DNA of 64,000 nucleotides from assembly GCA_024364735.1 (NCBI GenBank), contig JAGFNQ010008303.1:21034-85033 (forward strand). Direction: 5' to 3'. Under the pieces are notes generated by a model, which worked only from the letters and a program-made list of their open reading frames with translations, was not told the origin of the DNA and ran no database searches. This document shows, piece by piece, positions 56,760 to 64,000 of the stretch (the first letter of the stretch is position 1; each line of letters opens with the position of its first letter). This stretch comes from Boesenbergia rotunda (taxonomy: Eukaryota; Streptophyta; Magnoliopsida; Zingiberales; Zingiberaceae). Made by a program: the position numbers and the translations under genes.

Positions 56760-59226
56760 TGTAGCGACCCACCTTCTCCTGCCTTAGACGGATCGTTACT
56801 TCTGTCTACTTCTCGACTCTAATGCACGACTAAAGAATGCGGAAATCTTTTTTTTTTCTTCTCAATTTAAATCTATCTATGATATACTAACTCTAATAGT
56901 CATGCATGATACCATGTTACACTTTCTTCCTCAAAAACTCCTAAGATGAAACTTATTGAAACTTGCCTCGCCCAACTCCACTTTCGGGTATCAGTCGACT
57001 GATACTGTATCAGTCGACTGATAGGCCTGAAAACAGAATTTTCAGATTTCGGCACTTGCTTCAAAACTCCACCAAACCTATACTTTCGAGCCAAATAGAA
57101 TCATGACACCATTTCTATACTCTAGACCAGTTTTCCAATCAATTTAGCCAATCAAAATGAATCCATAAACTTGTAATTAGGACTTTTGCGGAAGGAAATA
57201 AGCTATTCAAGGTTATATGAACTTTAACAATAGAGTGTGTACCAATCTTGACTCCTATGCATTCATAACACCAAATACATGTTCTATAACCTTGCTAAAG
57301 CATTATGAAATGTGAATGCAACTTTTCTAAGCATAATTGAGCAATAAAACTTGATTTAAAAGGGAAACTAGTCCTATCTTTGGCACATGCATTAATAACT
57401 CCAATAAAGTATCAATATCTCAAACTACTCACACTTCTACTCATCCAATGCAATCATAAGGATATGTATGCTAAATGAAATGACATGGAATCTTTATTCT
57501 ACGAAATTGAGCATGTAAAACTATCCAAAGCTTAAAAGTTCGCTAAACTCCATAAAGCAATAACTTGGAATTTGAATAAACTAAAACATTGTAATTCAAA
57601 TAATTAAATTATCTCGTCTTAAGGATCTCTCCAAAATCAGCCACCACACACACTTTGCTCAGCACCGCCTCGTCGCCTTCCTTCAGAATTGCTTGCCTTT
57701 ACCTTTATCTGCAGTAAGAGGAAAATGCAACTAGTAAGCAAAAAGCTTAGTAAGTACTATCTAGCTCACAAAATCTCAAATGTGCAAACATGCTTCTTGA
57801 ACAATATGAAAATCATATGAGATACTATATGCTTGAAAGAAAACTAAGAACATGTATAACTCAAAACATGCATACTCAAGCATTATTAAATCTTAATTTA
57901 CTTTTCTTGGCTCAACTTGAAACTTTAGCTATTCTTTAACTTTTTGAAAACTCTTTAAATTTTCGAAACTTTGCTAAAGCATATACTTGAAAATAATAAT
58001 CACTTGGATCCACTGAAGACGTAAGTACCATCTGATATGCGCGTTCCCTAAAAGGTTGGGGTAGCGAGCCACCAATCCTAATAGAGCAGACCTTGGTCTA
58101 CCAGGGCCAAGACCTTGGAATTGGACACCTGGATTTCTTTAACGACGCCCTTGGACGCCGGGTACTGGCCTTATAAAATAAAATAGTTTTTCTTTCTTTT
58201 CTTTCTTATCTGTAAATGCCTTGGCATTTTCTGGAGCACCTTGCATGCTAAAAATCCCTAAGTCTTGACTTTTGGGGATTTCTTAAGGCCTTGGCCTTTT
58301 CTTTTCTTATCTTTATCTTTTCTTTTCTTTTCTCATAGCTTTTCTTGGACCCTAAACTCACATAGGGTATTAATCAACATATATAAGCATATAATGAACT
58401 AAGATTACATGCAAAAACTAAAGCAAAAAGGAAAAATTTTCTTTTAAAAACTTTTAAAGGAAATTCTCGCGGTAAAACCGCCTCTTACTGCAGGTGAGCA
58501 GTACTTACATTGATATCTTGGACTTACAACCAAGATTGACGTCTAGGACTCGAGAGAAACTTGAGATCTCGGAGAATTCTTCACGTCTACGCGTTCCTCT
58601 CGCCGCGGGGATCCCGAATATAGAATTATCTCTTGGAGAAGAGCCTTGACCGGCCCCCTAGAGCTTGGTGTAGTTTCGCCCAGAAGAGGAGGGGTCGGCG
58701 TGAGGGTTTGGAGAGGAGAGAAAATAAAACTTCTCTCTTTAATTACCTATTTATACTTATGGGGCGGATTAACCTAACTACACCTTAAATATAGGTCTCT
58801 CCATTCTTTTCTGCGCTTGATACCCTAGCCCAGCTGGTCGCGCGCGATTCTGGTTTCGTGCTGGTCGCGGGTTCGATCCACCAGCTGCACTTAATTGGTT
58901 TTTCCATTTATACTAATGGGGGCAAATCGACCTAACTACCCCTTAAATATAGGTCTCTCCTTCCTTTTCTGTGCTTGATACCCTATCCCGGCTGGTTGCG
59001 CGCGCGGGCTGTTTCGTGGTGGTCGCGGGTTCAATCCACCGGTTGCCCTTAAACGGTTTTATTATTTTTCTTTTTATTTTTTCTTTTTCTAAAAACACCA
59101 AACGGACTCGGAAAATTCCATAAAAATACTCTAAAAATTCCTAAAAATATCTAGAATATTTCTAAACCATTTCTAAATAATTCTAAGGACTTTAAGTACT
59201 AAAAATGGAAATTTTGGGGCGTTATA
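56760..59226 (-). repeat. 5' LTR of G2
   Basis: 2467 bp and nearly identical to 49757-52221, including hairpin, palindromes and tandem B-box repeats. Differences include a 2-base loss near 57833 and gttata instead of gttaca at the outer end. Confidence 0.93.
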
Positions 59227-59231
59227 ATTTC

Positions 59232-61300
59232 AATGATTGAATCACATCTATAGAAGTTAATCAATTTGATTACCTTTCCATATCAATTCTTGGCAATACT
59301 CATGTCATTCTATTTACCTTTCCAAATCTTCTACTTTTAACCATACTTTTATAGGGACTTGTTTGTTTGGGGATGTTCTTTGTTGTTATTTTGCCCGAGA
59401 CGGACAAAAGATCATGTGTGGGGGAGGTGGCTAGAGTTTTGGAATTATTTTGTATCAAAGATTCATTTCATTTCAAGTTGAAGCACAAAGGTGCCAAATT
59501 GAGTTGAGTTGGTGTCAAGAATGAGCAAGAAGATGTGATTAAGGATGGAAGTAATTGGAGCATCTAGATTCCTTATCATATTTTTGAAGATCTAAGTGGC
59601 ATGCAAAGAATGAAAGGAAGAAAAAAAAATCTGCAAAAAAAAAAATCTGTGAAGATCCAAGGGGCACGCAAATGAAGCCTTATGTGCCTAAGTGAGGGAA
59701 AAAAATTGTCTGTGAAGCTATTTTTGGTCAGAATGTTTTGGACTGCAGCTATTCTTTGCTATAGAAATCACCAACATCCTGCGAAAAGCTAAAGTGCAGC
59801 TGGACAGATTTGAAACCAATGCAGAAAGTATGTGCCAAGGTGGAAGGGAAGAGGTCAAGTAGAGTATCAAGGTATGGAATTCCAAGAAGAGCATATTAAT
59901 TCAAAATCAGAGAATTGCAATCGATGTCTCTTGCGACTTATTGACTGTGAAAAGAGAAAAAAAAAGAAAGGAAGCTGAAAAATTCAGCTATGAAAAAAAA
60001 ACTAAATTTTGGGAGTTGAAAGAAAAGAATTGGAAGCAAACCATGCTAAGTTTTAAGATCAAACGAAACCTTAAGTGTGTGAAGCTGCAAAGTGCTTGGA
60101 AATCTGTTGGGAGCTGTTGTCGAATCTCCATGTCGAGACAGAATAGAAAAAAAATTAGTGGACTGCTAGGACTAATGATTGAGTTCCATATAAGCAGTTT
60201 ATGCACAAGATTTGTATCAATTTGAATCTCCACTATTAGGTGATGTAACTGCTTTGAAAAAAATCAGAGAATTGCAAGGATGAAGAACTGGATGACTTGG
60301 GATTCTGAAAATAATGCCGTGAGCTATAATCTGAAACAGGAAAAAAAAAAGAAAGATGAAGGAAGTGTGCCAACTTGTAAATGATGAGTATCAAAAGGAA
60401 GTTGCAAGAGTTGGTTAGTGAAGATTACATTGGAAGCATCTCACTTCCTAATTGTCATTAATGTTTCAAATTTCCATGATTCAGACTAAAGGCTGAAGAG
60501 TTCCAATTGAACATTAGAAGATCTGGAAAAAAAGAAAACAGTTTGAAAAAAAAGAAAGAAACAAAGTTGGAACACAAAGGAAGTTTTGCACCATGAAATC
60601 AGTGAAGATACTCTCATCCGAATCAGGGTTTTGCTCCAATGCATTCTGGTTTTACTAGAGAGAAAGAAAAGAAAAAAAAATGATGATGTGGAAAGAGAAA
60701 GAAACAAGGTTAGCACGCAAGAGTGAAATTGGCACAAAGGAGTTGATGAGGTCTTTTCATCAAATTTTTGAAGGGCAATGCCAAATCCTCACTCCATCAC
60801 ACTTTTGATTCCATTATGAGAACTGACAAGAGGGCAAAGTGCATCAAAAATGTCCTTGAGCATTCAAGTCTTCCACTCCATCAAATTTGCTATTTTCTTA
60901 GCTTTTACTTCATTTTTTTTATCATTGCATATGTCTTTCACTTGTTTGGATGAACTTTTGTAGATGTGGATCTAAATCATGAATAATGGTGGCGAGTAGA
61001 TAACAAGCAAGCCTATGGTAATGCAAAAAGTATGTGTGATTGAGTGAGCTCCACTTTCATCATGAATTTAGAACTCAAGAAGAGAGCCACCAAAAATTTC
61101 CTTTGAAAGGCTAGTGAGTTAAATTCATCTAAATGAATCATGAAGGATGAAAAGGTTAAGTTGTTGATTTAAGGATGAGATACTAATCCATAGAGCTTAG
61201 ATTTTTATTTTTTGAGAATTGACAACCTTAGGTAATTTCTTTTCACTTGCTTCTAACTATGTTTGGGAATAACCTAAGGGATGCATATTTAGTAGTTTTC
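59232..61300. other. Unassigned AT-rich DNA, possibly Tat/Athila-like
   Basis: No convincing gene. A motif near 59395-59430 (gacggacaaaagatc, then tgtgggggagg) resembles the PPT region of Tat/Athila Ty3 elements. The remainder has many gaaaaaaaaagaaa runs and short frames on both strands without domains. Confidence 0.3.
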
Positions 61301-63147
61301 GCGAGACGCTCAAGCTTAAGTGTGGAACTCTCATTTTGCTGATCATTTTAGATGCTAACATCCAAATTTGACTCATGTTTTACTTGCTTAATGGTGGATT
61401 TACCCTAGGTTCTAGGATTTACATTCATTTTGGACCTAATTACAAATTTTGATATATTCGAATTGTTTTGTCACTAAATTATTGATCTACTTTTGTAGGC
61501 TTGGAAGGATCATGGACCTAGGTCATGTTGGGCCAAAGTTGAGTCAAAAGTGGACTGGATCAAGTGATCAAACGTCGACTAATATGGACCGTCCAATTCA
61601 AAAATGGCTAGATCTAAGCCATCTGAGAACTTCTGGTCAATCCGAGCTGGGGTTAAGGTTAATCAAGCACTGGGATCAAGATCTGAAAGTTTCATCCAAA
61701 TCAGAGATCATCTGGCCGTCAGATTAAGCACAGGAGGATCTAGACCGTCCATTCAAAGATCAAGGTGATTTGAGTCATACGTTGCAAATTTGGAAGATCC
61801 GAGCCACTGAGAGATCACCTTGATCAGGATATGGAAAGTTTGATTCAAATAGGATGAGATCCAGCCGTTGGATGGAATTGAAATGATCTCAACCGTTCAC
61901 TGTTGACACTACTTAAACTGCCAACAGCTTCAGAACAAGGATCGCATCCTCGCCAGTCGTAGCAAAGTTCTTCAGAATTTTTTTCAGTTGTTCTTAATAC
62001 CATTCGTAGATTTCTTCATCCGAAGGCGTGGTCGACTCGATTTCAACCTTGGAACACGATCTAGGATATTGGGAGAAGGTTTCCGTGGAGATTCTAGCTA
62101 GGATTTGCACCAGAACAGAGTGGATTGAGGGTTTCGTCCACTTCTGTGATCTGATCGATTGGATCGTGATCGCTAGCCATTTTCTTCAATCGGAGCTATC
62201 TGTAGGTCCTCTGGTATGCTCTGATCATCACCGAATCATCTTTACACCTCGACAGCGCGAGATCGAAGAGATCGATTGGTTTTTCTCCGCTAGGTGCAAT
62301 CTGTGAGCAGAGTCAAAATTGAAGCTGTTTTCCTAGTGATCTGCAGAGCTGAAGGGGTTCTTGTCTTGCTCTTGTGTGACGGCAAGGAGATCGTGAGCTA
62401 AGGGATGAATCGAGGCTTAGTTTTTAATGCATTTCTGATGTTTTAGCTGTAATTTCCATTTCTGTATTCATTTTCAGCTCTGAATTTTTGTATCAATGGC
62501 TTTAGTTCTGTTCCGAATTGTTTCTGCAGATGTTAGTTTTCAATTCAGCATCCTAATTAGTTAGATTGCTTGTTAGTAACTAGTTACATTCAATTTTAGT
62601 TTGTTTCATAATTCCTTGCTGCGTATCAGTTTCATGCTTTCAGTTTCAGTTTGCGTATCATTTAGCTTATGATTTTGTAGCTATTTTAAATCCAGCTAGT
62701 TCTAGTTTCAATTCCTGAAGTTAGACACTACATTTAGAGTATTCTTTCATTTCGATCTCAAATTTTGTGTATCAATTTTATGATAGCGTATCAATTTTAA
62801 TTCCTGCATATCAGTTCGTTTATGTATCAATTTCCAGCTCAACAAGTCTGAATTAGTGTCAAGTAGTCATTGGATTTTCTCCAGCTTTTCTGAACTGTGG
62901 AGTAGTGCCTAAATTTCAGCTTGCTGTTTGTTTGCTCTGCATTTGAATTGTGCTGAAATTCTGCATCAATTGAACTTTAGTTTCAGGTTTATTGCTGTAG
63001 TGTTTTAGTCTATCATTTCTGTTTGTATCAATTGAACTTTAGTTTTTCCGAATCATAATTGAACCTTAGATTAGAGTACTTGATTTTAGATGTTTTGTTT
63101 GGCTCTGCATTCAGAATATTCTGAGTTTCTACATTGGATTCCTGAAG
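61301..63147. other. Unassigned DNA, possibly an old Ty3 LTR
   Basis: A phrase near 61305 (gacgctcaagcttaagtgtgg) again recalls the Tat-type pre-LTR motif. Further on, ccgtccaattcaaaaatggc and ccagccgttggatgg are of the kind seen in Ty3 LTRs. From 62430 the sequence is T-rich with repeated tatcaattt words. An open frame of 92 residues at 62028-62306 has no recognisable domain. The region is cut at 63147 by the A0 LTR. Confidence 0.25.
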
Positions 63148-64000
63148 TGTTGGATCGAGAGTTGCGAGAGAGGGGGGGGGTGAATGTCGCAATTCGTTCG
63201 GATTTAAAAAGAGTTAGTGCGCAGCGGAAATAAGACACAACAACAATGCTAACACGGTCGTTTTACTTGGTTCGGAGCCTGTGTCGACTCCTACTCCAAG
63301 GCCCACGGTCGTTGACCGTTTTCTGCGGGCAATTCTATACATTCGAGAAAGTTTACAATCACAAGTATTACAGAATTAGCTTCGTAAACTTAAATGAATA
63401 TTTTGTTACCGGACGTCCGGTGTAGATCGGAGTATTGATGCAGGCCAGGACGTAGTCAGAGCTCGAGTTGGAAGTTTTCTGGAGCGTCTCGTGGAAGCAG
63501 AAGAGCGTATGAAAGTCGCAGTTATTGATTTCTTGAAGAAGAGGGTCGAGGGTCCCTTTTATAGGGCTGGGGGCGCCCGGGATGCTCGGGGCGCCCCCCC
63601 CCCCACGTGGCTTTCGATCCGGCGAGCCCTCTGGTCAAGGCTGATCTTTGCTTCTTCGCGATCACATTTGACTGGGGCGCCCGATGCGCGGGGCGCCCGG
63701 GTTGACCGGTCAAGGCTTCATCTTCTTCGCGAGGGTGAGCTGCTGCAGCTGCCAGTGGCGTGGCACAGTGGGCGCCCGCCCGACACGCGGGGCGCCCGAA
63801 ACATCCGGGGCGCCCCCAAATGTGCTGCTGTCGGGGCGTTTACTTGCTCTGCTGACTTTGGGTTGACTCTGGGGCGCCCGAAACATCCGGGGCGCCCTGC
63901 TCAGCTACTGCCTCACTCCTTTGAGGCTCTCTGAGCTGCAGAAACACAGTCCTTCGGTCTTGCATCCAGGGTTAGTCCAAAACAGCAATTAATAAGTTAA
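63148..64000 (-). repeat. Sirevirus A0 LTR, minus strand, incomplete at the window end
   Basis: Reverse complement of the family at 56-1320, corresponding roughly to that LTR's 3' two thirds. It starts tgttggatcgaga (revcomp of tctcgatccaaca) and has GGGCGCCC palindromes at about 63570-63895. No PBS lies to its left (ttcctgaag), so it is a 3' or solo LTR. The G-box and TATA counterparts (ccacgtgg near 63603 and cttttatag near 63556) are present, the latter altered. Confidence 0.88.

Larger units (their letters stand above)
49757..59226 (-). mobile_element. G2, complete but defective Ty3/gypsy element (Tekay/Del-like chromovirus)
   Basis: LTRs at 49757-52221 and 56760-59226, PBS at 56746-56757, decayed gag-pol, chromodomain-type end and PPT, flanked by a perfect TSD ATTTC (49752-49756 and 59227-59231). 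In element orientation the 5' LTR is the right one. LTRs are nearly identical, yet coding regions have many stops and frameshifts. Confidence 0.95.

Noticed and set aside
62028..62306. A 92-residue frame as a gene
   Set aside because: No recognisable domain, no clear promoter or splice context, and the surroundings look like an old LTR.
56..64000. The A0 LTRs at both window ends as borders of one giant element
   Set aside because: They are in opposite orientation, the left one is a 3' LTR preceded by its PPT, and the right one lacks a PBS on its left.

Overview
This window reads as repeat-rich plant nuclear DNA, probably from a monocot with a large genome. That placement is an inference from the abundance of Sirevirus-type Ty1/copia and Tekay/Del-like Ty3/gypsy elements; I see no gene that identifies the species. 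Nearly all of it is LTR retrotransposons, many nested. I see no rRNA, tRNA gene, organellar insert, CRISPR array or bacterial-type operon. An assembly gap occupies 32684-33469.

Layout. 1-1320: 3' end and 3' LTR of a plus-strand Sirevirus (family A0). 1321-2819: truncated Ty3 LTR. 2820-4300: unassigned DNA with one weak candidate for a small secreted-peptide exon. 4300-7572 plus 27265-28562: a Ty3 element (G1) with gag, protease, RT and RNase H. It is split by a complete Sirevirus B (7573-27259, TSD AGCAG). Sirevirus B's own 3' LTR is split by a complete pol-less Sirevirus A (18336-25414, TSD GTTCT). 28563-36697: a second pol-less Sirevirus (C), whose right LTR also carries a primer-binding site and leader to its right. 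36843-42185: minus-strand copia element Copia1, truncated in gag. 42186-44147: a duplicated 1.5 kb segment and a further LTR fragment. 44148-49622: minus-strand Copia2, truncated in integrase. 49757-59226: complete minus-strand Ty3 element G2 (TSD ATTTC). 59232-63147: non-coding, possibly Tat/Athila-like. 63148-64000: an A0 LTR on the minus strand.

How the parts work. The autonomous-type machinery (gag, protease, integrase, RT/RNase H) is represented by Sirevirus B and, in broken form, by G1, G2, Copia1 and Copia2. Elements A and C keep LTRs, PBS, gag and PPT but lack pol, so they would need enzymes supplied in trans. Sirevirus B has a third ORF downstream of pol; C retains the end of one.

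The most interesting signals are non-coding and Sirevirus-specific. (1) A paired element, CTCAC...GTGAG, with compensatory base changes recurs five times downstream of gag or pol in three Sireviruses. (2) The 5' parts of the LTRs are arrays of short hairpins whose stems co-vary while a GGA-containing loop stays constant. (3) Each family has its own palindrome (GGGCGCCC in A/C, GATCGGTC-N4-GACCGATC in B), found both in the LTR and again just upstream of the third ORF. (4) In Sirevirus B that second palindrome array is followed by what looks like a leader exon and a GT-AG intron joining the third ORF in frame. Together these suggest an internally promoted, spliced third gene. Palindromes in maize Sirevirus LTRs are, to my recollection, already described, so novelty lies in the co-variation, the ORF3-proximal copies and the splice structure.
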